From contig CAJNDS010000344.1 in assembly GCA_905221605.1 (NCBI GenBank), positions 62,001-126,000 on the forward strand: a stretch of 64,000 nucleotides of DNA. Reading direction: 5' to 3'. Of the stretch, positions 24,001-35,391 are shown piece after piece. Both the position numbers and the translations under genes were made by a program. The notes beneath the pieces are model-generated. The model was not told where the DNA came from, ran no database searches, and saw only the letters and a list, made by a program, of their open reading frames with translations. The DNA comes from Symbiodinium natans (Eukaryota > Sar > Dinophyceae > Suessiales > Symbiodiniaceae). Every line of letters starts with the position of its first letter. The stretch's first letter is position 1.

Positions 24001-27000
24001 CCACTTTGTGCAGCCTCCAAACAACACGTTTGTTTGAAAACTGCAACCTTGGACATTCGGGTCCCTCTGAGAACCCATAGAGCGCAGACGAAGAGCGGGC
24101 AGCAATTGATTCACGTGGAATCACGGCAACATGAATTCGAAGCTTCGCTGAGCTGTCGAGCCGCTGGTGTGCAGAATTGCATGCCCCCGACATCATGCGA
24201 CGACTACTCGTGAGCATGCCGTGCCGTCATCGCCACTTCATTAGCAAGCACTGTGGCATTTTAGCATTTTGTCCGTGATCGCCCTTTTTCTTCCGATCCG
24301 ACGTAAGTCTCTCCAAGGATGGGCCAGGCTCTGCCACAAGCTCAGCTGAAGTCACAAATCCAGTCCACCTGCAGCTTGTCACCGCAGGCACAATCGGATT
24401 CTTGAGGATATTTGGACTGACTTGCTCTTCAGGCGGGAGGGCTTCATCGTGCCCCTGCCTCTCGCGGAGGAGTTTTTTGCCTTGGTTCTTGGAGAGAAGT
24501 GCGCAACCAAGCAGGAGATTCGACTTGTTAAGCATTTAGGAAGTGGGCCAAAGTGCAACTATCCAGGCAGAATTAACCCACCGCAAGTCCTGACATGTCC
24601 TGACAAATCTTATCACTTCTCTTCAGAAGATGTCGTATCTTTGCAGGTTCAAAGAGTATGTGAATGTGTTGGAAGGAGGGGCCTACACCGGCCTACATTT
24701 TTCCGCAAGGGGGGAGTTAGGGCTGGGGTTTGTTTGTCTTGTGTCGGGACATGTTGAGAGTCCGGGCATGCTGGAACTTTGTCTTGGGACACCGCGGACC
24801 GAGGAGAGCCCGCACAGATCTCCCACAAAAGGGGAAAGCTCAACACAGGAACACAGGAGCACGGTGGAACATGATCAAGATTGGTCACCGAATCCCTTAA
24901 CTAGGAGCTCGGCACTGGAACCATAGAGCCATAGAGTGCAGCGATGTGCACGGGAACTAGGCTGCTCAGTTCACATGGCCGCGCATCACCTCAGCAACTG
25001 TGCGTAGCATCGGTGCTCTGCCATAGTATAACCTGACGCGAGTAGCAAGATGTCATGTGTGTTTGCAAGGTTCGCATTGCAAGGGGAGTGATCAGCAGGC
25101 AACTGGCGAGTCTGGCGAAGAGTCCTGAAAGAACCGCTGTCCTTTTTGCATCACTTGTCGACTGAGAGCTGTCACCTCACGATACAATCCGATACGGTGT
25201 CGCAAGCATGAACAAGGCTCGGACCAGACAGCTTGCCCCGACCTGGTGACGGGGTTGCTGGTGAGCTGCAGCCTTGGATTTTGAAGTCCAGAGGAGTTCC
25301 GGAAAGAGTTGCTCGGACACATCAGTGAAGGCATGGCAAGTCAAGGCAGTATTGAGCACTTTCCAGGTTACTTGGTGCCCTGGCGGACTTCGCGGAAGAC
25401 TTAAAAGTTGGAGAGGCTCTTCGACTGCAGCACTTGGACTGGCACTTTCAGGGTTACAGTACGAGTAATACTTCATGAGCCGCCGAACCCACCACGTCCC
25501 ACTGCGATGCTTTGTGGCCCGAAAATGCTCAGAGAGTTGCTCGGAACACCTCAACAGTGATGTACGGCTGTGGGGTCAAAAGCGACTGTACTTCGACGGA
25601 GGTTGTAGGCTACTTCGGAGGTTTGCAGTAGGCGGGCCATGCTCTGCATGACCTGTTGGCCGTCTTGTCAGCACGGCATCAGTGGGCGGATTGCAGCACC
25701 TTTGTTCTCATTCTACGCAAACGAGTCACAGCAGACGTCCTTGAGTTGAGACGCTGTTGTACCTGAAAGCTTGCTTCACCACGTCCTAAAAGGATCGGTC
25801 GACGAAGAACTGGAAGATGCACAATCGTCTGCATGCTGTCGAAAATTCTACAGTGCCGTGTGCAGAGAGAAGCTTGAAGTGCCAAGAAGTGCTGAGAACA
25901 CTGATTGAAACTGAACTTTATTGGATGTATCAAGGCTTGGTTTCGGCGATGTTCGTTCTTGTTTTGGCAGCATGGAACACCTGTCAAGCGCAAGTTGCGC
26001 AATGCGCGAGGCCACGCAGAAAGAGCTTGTCAGCTCTCCAGAGCAGATCCAGAAGTGGAAGATCGCGCAGGCCCACAGTGTCATGTCAGCATGCCGCCGT
26101 CCGTGCACTCGCTAGGAGGGGGGGGTTTGGGGGGGGGGGGGGTCACCGCTTGGCTTGGGGCTTGAGGGTCTATGGGTTCAGGTTCGGGGTTGGGGTCGGG
26201 ATCGAGGGGTTTACGGTTCGTTTGTTTGTCTGCGTCAGCCATCAGCCATCATGGTATGCTTGTCATGATACCTTCTCTCCAAGTTTGTTTCCCTTCAAGT
26301 TTCTTCAGCTCTTTCTTGGTGCCTCACTCGCTGAAGCACGGTCAAAGCAAGGCGGACCGAAAAGACTTCGCAGAGCGCTTCCTTACACCCAGTGACCGAG
26401 CGGATATGACATCAACACAAGAGCACCGCACTCGGGGCATGGCATCAGGCAAATGTCTCGAGACAAGAAGCGAGCAATAACTCAACAGGCAGTATGTGTT
26501 TGTATTTGCCGGCCTGCTTTTGAGGCCTATGTCGTTCAACGACTACACCAGTTTGGCCGGAGTTTGCTTCTTGGAGACTGGCCTCAGCGCAGCACTCGGG
26601 AGAACAGACGATCTTTTGAACGACATGCTGAGTTGAGAAATGTTGGGGATCAGCGGCCATGCAACCAAGGTGGGGCAGCCCTGTGTCCAGATGGGGATAA
26701 CATCCTTGTTACAGCGGACAATGTGGGGCCCTTAGTTTGCCTCAACCTGACATGCCAGGCTCTTTTGCTCCAAGTATATCCCAAATTAATACCAAATAAG
26801 GTGGCTACCTTCGTGGAGCAGGCTGGAGATCTCACGTTTTGGAATCTGCTTGGCAAGTAGGCAATATGCATGCAGCACAGTGCCGTGTCTGTGGCAGGCC
26901 ACCTCCTTTTGGTTTGATGCAGGTGTGAAGGATCAGGCCTTGTTGGCCTTGATGTTAGCGTGTTGCATGGCTTGCTTGTCTTGATGCCCCCTGGACTCTG

Positions 27001-29457
27001 GACCTAGCTGCTCCTCGCGGCCAATCCCAAGCACTGCTTCAGACTTTGAGGGCGAAGGTGGAAACTCCCAGCCATCCGAGCCCTCTGAGTCGTTAAACCC
27101 CTAAAGTCCTAAAGCCTAAGACCGATGGCCTACGGCCTGGAGCTTCAACCCAACACTCTAATGGGCGCGAGGTCACCACCGCCAGCAGCATCAAGCAAAC
27201 GACTTCTCCAACCTACACCTTGTGCGCCCCAATTCACTACCGCTCCCCTGCGAGCTCATCCGGAGAATAGTGAAAATCCTCAGGCGCGACACAGGCACGA
27301 CCTGTGTCGAATGCCGCCAGACAACAACAAACAGAAGCGCCGAACATGTGAATGAGGTCTGGACGTGTCGTCGGCATACGATCGAGTGCTGGCACATTCC
27401 CGGGGAACATGAACATTCGCTATAGAACTGAACCTGCTGGAACTGGGGTGTTCAACCAATCTTGGCTTAGATGGTCTCAGGACCCACCCCCTTTGCGCAT
27501 GCTAGGTCCACCAGTCACGAGCCCCGGCTTGATCCCCACATTGCCAGGTGGATGCCTTCCGTTCCGGTTTGAACGATGTGTTCCCCTTTCCATGTCTGCA
27601 GGCACGAGCATATGGTCATGTGTCCACTCTCGCTTTTGGCACAACTGCTTTGACACTCAGGCTTTTGGAAGATCAGAACTTCGAGAGATGTTCTGTTCAT
27701 GCCTCAGCACACGAAACGTCCGGCAGGGTTTAAACTTGTGCCACCGTGCTTTGTGAGGTGGTGAAGATAGAATTGAATGGGACGAGCAAGCGCTGCTTTG
27801 CTGGCCTGTTTGTATTTGTCCTCGGCACTGGGTGGACATTTAATTAATTTCTCAAGCTGGGGAGCAGGTGGGCACTTGCTGTGTCAGTTCAAAGGACAAC
27901 ATAATGCCATGAATCACACACACACTCTCTTTCTTCAGCCAGGCTCAACCACATCCACCCAACGGGCGGATTGAATGACAAATCACCCGCTTACAGGTTC
28001 CTTGTGGCAGAGGCCCCAGGCGGTTGTGAAGAGACAGCAGGTTTGATGTGGCCGGACATGGACAAGGGGTGTCACTAAGTTCAGTGAGCGGCGACAGCAT
28101 CATGGACCAGATAGAACTATGCGTATCTATGCCAGAATAGCGTCTAGGAATAATGCATCAAATTTCATCTCGATACCAATCTAGCCAGGTTCTGGCAATC
28201 CCCGGCCGGACACGAGAGCAGATGAACAGTCTTTGCCATGAGCTGAGGCCGTCTTGTTGGAGTTGAACCAGTCAGACAGGTGGGGCACCAGGATCTGGCT
28301 GACTTGCTGTTCGCCATGTCTCTCGTGACATTGTGGGAAGCTGTGAGAGTAGAAAGATGGAAAGGGAAGGGACATGCATAATCGGCATATTCAAGAGAAG
28401 GAGAATGTGCAGGTTGATTTGAAAGTTATACTCAAGGCTTATGTAAGAAATGCTGACTAGACAGTTGTTAGCTGTTTGTACCGTAGGGGTGTAAGAAACA
28501 AATGCTACGTTAGGTTCGGATTCTGCGGTCCAGCCTGGGCTCAACCGGAGCACCAAAAGAACGAGAAGATGTGGCGAATATAGCAAGTCCAGTTCCGAGT
28601 GAATTCGTTGAATGTGCATCGGCTACATTGGGAGATCCCAACGTACTGACGAACGACCGGAAAGGGCGCATGAATGTTCCATGGCCGCCTAATCACACCG
28701 AACTAGAGGCCACGCGCCCCAACGTAGAACCAAAGAGATTCTACATGAAGGTCACTGGGTGAAATTCTCCATGAAGGTCACTGGGTGAAATTCTCCAAGC
28801 GTCTCATCAACAAGAATGTATGGACGTCGTTGGAATTTCGTGATTCGTGATTCCATGGTCCGACTACGTCTAGTCCTCTGGCCTTTACTCGCGCTTCTCC
28901 CATCTGTGTGATGAGCTGCATGAAGAGGCAATAGCCAAAATCATGGAAGTCAGATCAACACCTGCTTCTAGAGCCAAGTGCTGCCAGCATTTATGGTCAC
29001 GAAGGGGGACCTTCCGGAAGATTGCCCTTGAAGCCTGGCAGGTCCAGATTTCTGGACTTTGTCTCATCGTGCCCTCGCCTTCCGCCAGGCATGCAGAATC
29101 GTAGAACAGTGCTCTTGGCATCCATGTTCCTGACGTTACTTCGCACACGTGAAGCGGACTAGGTGTGACGCTCGACAACATGGATTGAAACTTACCAGGG
29201 CTTCAGGTGCAGTGAGATGTTGAGGAATAGGGCAGCGTGCATGCATACTAGCGTTGGACTCTTTTAAGGTTTCAACCCCCCCCCCCGCCCCCCGCGACAG
29301 TTGAGCCTGCTCGTGGTGGTGCGCCACACGAAATACTCTTACCACACCGGGAGAAGTTGACTTTCGCTACCAGTCGCCACTAAACTTGACCTTCTAGAGG
29401 ATCCCCAGGAAAACATAATTCAACATGACTGCTGTCCCGGTTCCTTGGTATCCGAGT

Positions 29458-29499
<42 letters not shown>

Positions 29500-30180
29500 A
29501 CATACTCGTACTTATATACTATATATTGTGTCCTTTATACTACATACTATAAGATCTATGTATACAGTAACACATAATAACACATATGTAAAATGGCAGT
29601 ATGGTGTGTGCTTGCGAAATGCTGAAGAGTGACTTTGGATCCACGGTCCGAAAACCATAAGAAAGATAGAGGAACTCAGAAAATGTTCATGCTCGGGACC
29701 TTGGGGGGAAGTCCGATAATCACGCGCAGGCGGCATTGCAAAGTTCCACGTCGACGTTTTCCCTGATACCAGCGCCAGAGGCTTATCAATCAGGTTGTAC
29801 CATGACTTGTGTTAGGAGGCGAAATTCAAGTGGATGGATGTGGATGGACATTGATGGGCCATACCTGCTCGCGGCTGACTCCGCGTCTGAGGCCTCGCGG
29901 CAAGCTTTCCCCCGTTCACGTGCATGCGCCAACCAGCTCTGCACCTAGCTCTGCCTGCACTCCCCCCTCAAAACCATGTGTTAAGCACTCAAGTTAATCT
30001 TAAGAAAGGATGCTTGCTATCCATATGCTATCCTAATTGCTTAAGGTTACAGGGTGTGGGCACAGTGCAAGACGAGCATCCCAGGAGTTTGCAGCAGAAA
30101 AAGGCCATGCGTAGCTAAGGCTGTACCTGCCACCGTACACCTCCAAAGAGGAACTGCAGGCGCGGATTGCACAATATTGA
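21026..30180 (+). CDS. HECT-type E3 ubiquitin ligase (TRIP12/UPL3-like pre-HECT region plus HECT domain)
   Basis: The enzyme accepts ubiquitin from an E2 on a cysteine and passes it to a substrate. Exons: 21026-21096 (SGTLPMW...CPFLF), 21167-21237 (KTRKMLLKYTAFG), about 21347-21410 and 21473-21520 (tentative), 22431-22490, 22555-22626 (LLEVQFEGETGFG), 22691-22747, 22829 onward and 22951 onward (tentative), 23090-23128 (RFRFLGRL), 24318-24332, 24433-24498 (REGFIVPLPLAEEFF), 25217-25264 (LPRPGDG), 25367-25415, 26011-26070, 26352 to about 26422, 26525-26586, 26670-26722, 26801-26852, 26923-26936, 27548-27601 (AFRSGLNDVFP), 27661-27694, 27758-27794, 27943-28012, 28189-28217, 29042-29088 (FVSSCPRLPP), 29730-29773, 29892-29935 and 30120 onward. 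From 23090 every junction keeps phase. The catalytic Cys is codon 29925-29927 in SRACANQ, split from LYLPPYTSKEEL. The N-terminus is missing and the last residues are uncertain. Substrate unknown. Confidence 0.9.
24318..24332 (+). other. 15-nt micro-exon of the HECT gene
   Basis: GATGGGCCAGGCTCT lies between CCAAG and a GC donor. It completes split codons on both sides and supplies MGQAL between the FRFLGRL exon and the RREGF exon. This is where HECT domains have RLMxKAL. Flanking introns are 1189 bp (GA donor) and 100 bp. Confidence 0.85.
26118..26142. repeat. Poly-G run in a HECT-gene intron
   Basis: G8-TTT-G14 within the intron 26071-26351, followed by degenerate G/T-rich telomere-like words up to about 26220. 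Confidence 0.85.
26923..26936 (+). other. 14-nt micro-exon of the HECT gene
   Basis: GTGTGAAGGATCAG between GATGCAG and a GC donor encodes GVKDQ with the preceding G. It is the only way found to keep phase between ...FWNLLG (ends 26852, GCAAGT donor) and VDAFRSGLNDVF (starts 27548), matching the GVxxQVxAF pattern of HECT domains. Confidence 0.85.
29462..29497. repeat. TC microsatellite (36 nt)
   Basis: Uninterrupted (TC)n in the HECT-gene intron 29089-29729. A 9-nt poly-C run (29278-29286) and an AT-rich patch (29500-29590) lie in the same intron. Confidence 0.95.
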
Positions 30181-30591
30181 ATGACCAACTTCATCTCTGT
30201 ACATGCCATGAAACAATGCCACGCTTGCCTGGCTGCACGTGACTTTTGTGAGACGTGAGATGTTCATAGGCCGTCATGGTTTTCACAGATGTTCCTAGGT
30301 GCTCTGGATGTTATGCCATGCTGTCAATCAGTCGTGTCGGTTTGATGAGGCAAGGCTGCACGAGGCCATGTACTGCTCGGCCCCACCCTTGGACAACATA
30401 CACTATTAGGGAGCGAGAGGGGGGGCGTTGCTACAAATGGGCCGACGCTTGCAATGGGTCTGTGCTTATTCTGGAATTTCCGGGTAGGGGGGAGGGGTGT
30501 GTGTTTGCATGTAACGTAGCCTCGTCATGCCTGCCCATCTCTATATTGAGCTATTTGGGTTTCGGCCAGCTTCCGCACAATAAAGAGTACC

Positions 30592-30696
30592 CAAAGAGCC
30601 CAATATTGCTTAATGAAGGAATATACCTTAAATCATATTAAGGATCCCTTTCTGATTTAAGGAATATTTCTTTATTAAGCAATATTGGGCTCTTTG
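30592..30696. repeat. Hairpin with 42-bp arms (3 mismatches, 21-nt loop)
   Basis: Arms 30592-30633 and 30655-30696 pair over 42 positions with three mismatches. The arms are AT-rich, unlike the surrounding DNA. It starts about 410 bp after the last assigned HECT exon. It could be a foldback/MITE-type element or a structured RNA segment. No target-site duplication was recognised. Confidence 0.9.
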
Positions 30697-32804
30697 CGTA
30701 CGGATTTGCGGCAGCTTCTGTCCTGAGTTGCACGTGTCTTTTCTGCGAGCCGGCAGCCGGCTGTGGAGTCTTCATGAGACCAGCGTGGAGTTCACCTCAT
30801 TCCCGGACCCCAGTCTATTGAGTCTATTGGGGGCTGTGGTCTGGGCAAGACAAAAGACGCGGGTTGGCTACACGGATCGGTCGGTCAGATGTCATTGCTT
30901 TCCTGCAATGGGGTTCTTGGGCCATGGAGATGAGAATGGGGGTTCCGTTGGGGGGGGAGGGGTGAGGTGGGGAGTTGGTGGTATCACTGCGACCACGCCT
31001 GCATCAGGGGCTTGTGGAGGCGCCCAGCTTACGGCAACACAAAAGTAGCGCGCGGTCTTGTGAATACTCAAGGCTGGACATCACGAGCAGAAGGTGCGAG
31101 ACCAGTGACACGGAGTTCGAGGCCCACGCGACAGAGTTTGAGCTTGTACCCCCCCAGGCATTATGACTTGCATGGGTGGGGGGGGGGGGTTGGGGGGTGG
31201 GCTTGCGTGACAGTTCGTTCTTTGTTCAGCTTCTACCTGTTGAGGCAGGGACGGCGGTTTGTTTCATCTTTTGATAGCAGATGGAGAGCGAAAGCGAGAC
31301 AGAGAGAGAGAAGCGAAAGAAAGAAAGAAAGAAAAGAGAAAGGAGAGAGAGAGAGAGAGACAGAACGTAGCAAAGACAAGCCAGCAGGAAGGTAAAAAGG
31401 AAGAAGGGCTGAAGAAACCGCATGAATATGAATAAGGGATGGGTAGGGGAGGTTGAAGACAAAAGCGCACACACAAAACCAAAAGGTAATGAATAACGTC
31501 GTGCAAGAACAACTTGACTTGATGAAAGGGTGACCGGTGAGAAAACAGCCACACTAGCACGAAGGACATTCCGTAGGCGGGAATTGGTTTCAAGATTCAG
31601 GGATGGCATTAGGATGCATTAGGGAATTATGACGAACAGCAAGCGAAACATGGAGCCACCTCCAAACAGAGATTCCGAGGGGAGAGCAGCGTTGTTGCCG
31701 CTCAGGACCTGGTTAGTGGCGCTTCCTTTGCTGCTGTCTTGCCAGCTCAAGGCTGCTGTTTTCTCTTCTTCTTGCTTCGGACAAACTTCCGCTTCCTTGA
31801 GTTGCTGTTTGTTCCCGGCTCTTGTTATTTCGTGTTTGCTCTTTGTTTGCCTCTTGATGTGTGTTTCACTCCTTGGTGGTTGTTTGCTGCTGTGTTCTTG
31901 GCAAAGCTTCCCCGACTCGACAGGTCCGACAGGACTTCTCCCCTACAAATCCAACGCCAAATACCAACTTGCCAGTTTCTTGCCGCTTGCCTTGTGTGAG
32001 TGTGAGCCAACCAAAGCCATTTTAATTCCTGCCAACCGAGAGAATTGGGGCTGCCGATCACTTCGAACGCCATTTCAAACGGGGCGGGGGCTGCCCCCAA
32101 CCGCCCCGGCTATGCGGCTATGCCAAAGCAAAATAATTGGCTGCGGAGGTTTTACATCAAAACGCAGTGCCTACACTAACATTGCTGCTGCCTATGGTTG
32201 CTCGAGCACAGACGTTTCTCGTATGTTGCCCAACCCCCAGCAACAAGTAACACAAAACCAAAACTAAAACCCAGTCAAGCAAAAGCCCATCGCTTCGCTC
32301 GAAGTTTAGCTTTATCTCTGAACAAACCACTCCTGATCTACGTCAACACGCGGGCCACAAGCAGGTGTCCGAGCCTACTGTGCATCAACCTGGAGGACAA
32401 AACACAGCCAAAGTCGCACCAGCGCGGCGTGCCTGAAGGCACATACGGCCGCGAATGGTGCCCCGCTATACGAACGCCAAAGCGAAAGCCACGTCAATTT
32501 GGAGTGTATTTGAGATATCCAGCACGTATGCAAGTGCTGCATTTTACAAAGGCAAAAACAAGCAAGCAAGGGTCAACAGATGGCAACAACAAATTTCCGA
32601 GCAGTCATCCGCATGGATTGTTTAGCCTGTGGAGGCCCTCAAGTTGAGGTCATCAGCCACTGCTGATCAGATGCCAGCGCTGGCGACACAGAATTCAACA
32701 CGTTCGACCCACGCCAGCTGCATGAGATGCGAGGTGGGGATAGTGCAGTTCAAACATCTTGCTTGTGGTCCCAACGGTATTTGTCAATCGCACGAGTCGG
32801 CATC
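30697..32804. other. No gene recognised; purine-rich repeat and lower-GC stretch
   Basis: Contains G-rich patches (about 30940-31000 and 31170-31200), an imperfect GA/GAAA tract (31285-31361), and a stretch (about 31620-32640) with long + strand open frames of unusual composition. One frame starts MTNSKRNMEPPPNRDSEG and contains hydrophobic runs. No domain or AG|G chain was found, so no gene is called. Confidence 0.35.
31285..31361. repeat. Purine tract (GA/GAAA)
   Basis: About 77 nt made almost only of A and G, with (GAAA)n and (GA)n blocks. Confidence 0.9.
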
Positions 32805-33180
32805 TATATATGGTGCAGCGTCGCTGCCCCCCCCCCCCCCCCCCCCCCCCCATGGTCCCCCCCCCCCCATGACCCCCCCCCCCCCAATTCTTTCCCCGCC
32901 CCGCCCTCCTGTGGTTTGGGCCCCCCTGTGGGGTGGTGTGGTTGGGGTTTGGGTTGAGGGTTTAGGGTTTAGCTGGATGGATGGATGCTGCCCTGGCAGT
33001 CTTAAAAAGGGTTTAGGGTTTAGGGTCCCCGCCCCCCCTGTGGTTTGGGCCCCCTGTGGGGTGGTGTGGTTCGGGTTTGGGTTGAGGGTTTAGGGTTTAG
33101 GGGTTTAGGGGGGGTGGTGGGGGGGGGGGGGGGGGGAATGCCATGGGGGGGGGGGGGGGGTAACGACGGAACCATATATG
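32805..33180. repeat. Homopolymer/telomere-like block with inverted ends
   Basis: Left end TATATATGGT...CGTCG (32805-32823) and right end CGACGG...ACCATATATG (33164-33180) are inverted copies. Inside the left end are C25 (32827-32851), C12 and C13. Inside the right end are G18 (33119-33136) and G16 (33145-33160). TTTAGGG-type repeats sit in the middle. The whole block could fold back on itself. It looks like one inserted or fold-back-generated unit. Confidence 0.7.
32946..33110. repeat. Interstitial TTTAGGG-like repeats in a duplicated 63-bp unit
   Basis: Short arrays of GGGTTTAGGGTTTAG occur at about 32958-32972, 33009-33026 and 33085-33110. A unit of about 63 bp (CTGTGGTTTGGGCCCC through GGGTTTAGGGTTTAG) occurs at about 32909-32972 and again at about 33038-33100 with few differences. 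TTTAGGG is the telomere repeat reported for dinoflagellates. Confidence 0.8.
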
Positions 33181-35095
33181 CACTCCAGGGCTTCGATTTC
33201 ATGCAGGGTGCCATGCAGATGGGTCGAAGTGAGTTTTTTCCAGATTGCAGCTTCCGGGCTGCGTGGCATAGGTAAAACCCGTTCATTCAAATTCAAGCGC
33301 GGCGGTTCAGTGTTACATCATGCTGTGTCTGCAACATGGGAGGGCCTGTCGCCACAAATGTTTGCAATTCGCAGTCGGCTTGATATCTGTGTTGTGTCGC
33401 GCTTCCCAGCATGGCCTTCTGGACAAGCCATTCCACAAAAAGCGTATGGTAGTGCATGAGTGGCGCAACAAGCATGTTGCGTTAGGACAGGCTTGCTGCG
33501 GATGCGCTCCAAGATTTGCGATTTGCCACAAGTGGTTTGAAGAGCCTCGTGGCATAGTAGAACACACCCTGAAAACGGAAAGGAGGTGTGTACGTGTGTC
33601 CGATTTAAACAAGACTTGACGTCAAACTGCATGACATCTTGGCCAGCTTTGAAAGCGAGGCCTTCCTAGCCGCACAAGCTCTTGTCTTAGCCAGATCCAT
33701 GGCCAGCCCGAAAGATACAGGAACTTGCGCCATGAGTACTAGTGCTGGTTATTGTTGGTTTTTTGTGAATGTGTATGTAGTTCAGCTGATGCTACTCATT
33801 TGCAGCCCTGCGGGCACGGGCCATCAAAGGTTTGACCTCTTCTTGTGGTGAAGTGTTGCACCGGATAGTGCAGAGCGTAGAGTTGCAAACCACATGCGTG
33901 CCTGGCGTGCGTTTCTCTTCCAAGCATCATGGTCATGGCGGTTGCTGGTCGCACTAGAATGTGTTCAGATAGGGCCATGAGTTCCTCTCGGGCAGCTTCT
34001 AAGCCAAAATTCGTGCACTGCTAGAACACAGGCAGAGAGTCTTTGTGCTAGCTGCGGCAGCGGCCAGAAAAGATTTGCATTGCCAGTCTTGGCGTATACT
34101 GTGAGACAGTGATTAGTTAAAGAGTTGGCCGGGCGCGCATGTTGCGAGTGCAACAGCACATAACAGCACAACGCTGAACTAACCTCATGCACGGCAGCTA
34201 CTCTGTTTACTCACCGCACCGTCTCCGCGCAGGCTAAACTTGTTCTAGTGACTCTAGTGCATGCCTGTGAAGAAGGCGAGCTCGGTGACGAACGGTGACG
34301 AAGCGACCCATCAAGTCAGTCAACAAGTTACAACAGCATGTGCCCATGTCAGTGACAAATCCCCTTTAACAACCCGTGGAAAACCATCGCTCTCCAACCT
34401 TTTTGATGTTTTGCTCGCGGCTTTGCTTTGACACTTTTTCCGCTTCATCACGTCCCTACCAAGCCTGGTATTGGATGCAACTTGCCGACTCTGTGGCAGA
34501 TATGGCTCAGATATGCTTTGAACACCAAGTCAGTAGGTGCAGCTAAATACGTCCTCAGACCCTGCTCACGCACAGCATAGTCACTGTGCTTCCATCTCGT
34601 TCCCCCGACAGCGCCAAGAATTGCTATCCAACATGCGTAGGGTGCATCCATAGCGGCTGATTGTGCGTATCCGAATGTTATTGATGGCCTGTGATACGGA
34701 TGGTGACCTTTGCCTTGGAATTGGGCCAGGGTCAGCACGTACTTTCATCTTTGGTTTCGCTTACACCTTCTGCCCGCGCCAAAAGCACGGCATTCGAACT
34801 GGAGCGGACGCAGGCTAGACACTGAGCTTACTGCACTTCCTTGCTCCCTTTCCCACATTGGGGATGCGACCCGCTTTCGACTGCACAGGTAGAACAAATT
34901 GAGGACCAGCTGCGAGACAAGCAGGGCGTTGCAAAGAAACCAGGTAGTGGTGGAGGACTGGCTGTTCAGGGTCTCTTGTGCTGGAGTTCGTGATGTGAGG
35001 ACATCAGTAGAGCAAAGCAGATCTGAAGCCAACTGTAGTAGTTGTTGTACTGGTAGCAATTGGGGCGCTGCTGATTCAGATGAGAGTTGCGCCAG
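33181..35095. other. Mostly non-coding; weak + strand frames
   Basis: Open frames at about 33320-33620 and 34900-35090 on + (one contains VVVEDWLF) lack domains. The second may precede the exons at 35096. Nothing else could be supported. Confidence 0.3.
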
Positions 35096-35391
35096 GCCCA
35101 TTCGGCGGTTTGGCTGGTGCAGTTGGGGGCCTCGTGCTGGGCAGCAAAGGCTCCAAGCATGCTGGAGATGGCCGCATTGGTGCTGGAAAGAAGTCGCATC
35201 TGTTCTGAATCGTCAAAGCACTACTACAGTTAGTTTGGCTGGCGGGTGCAAGCTAACACCACCATCGCAATACTCGCACGATCTCGCACGCGCTGAGGCA
35301 GCAAGGCATGCTGAATGATGCACTGGGTGGCATGGGAGTCGCCGGAACGCTGGCCAGCGGCGCCTTAAACACTTTCGGAGACCTGGAATGA
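35096..35391 (+). CDS. C-terminal two exons of an unrecognised glycine-rich protein
   Basis: Exon 35096-35201 starts at CAG|G, reads FGGLAGAVGGLVLGSKGSK then GDGRIGAGKK, and ends at a GT donor in phase 2. Exon 35298-35391 starts at GAG|G, completes the split Leu codon, reads QQGMLNDALGGMGVAGTLAS and ends at a TGA (35389-35391). The regularly spaced glycines and alanines resemble glycine-zipper-like packing segments. No family was assigned. The intron is 96 bp, GT-AG. Confidence 0.5.
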
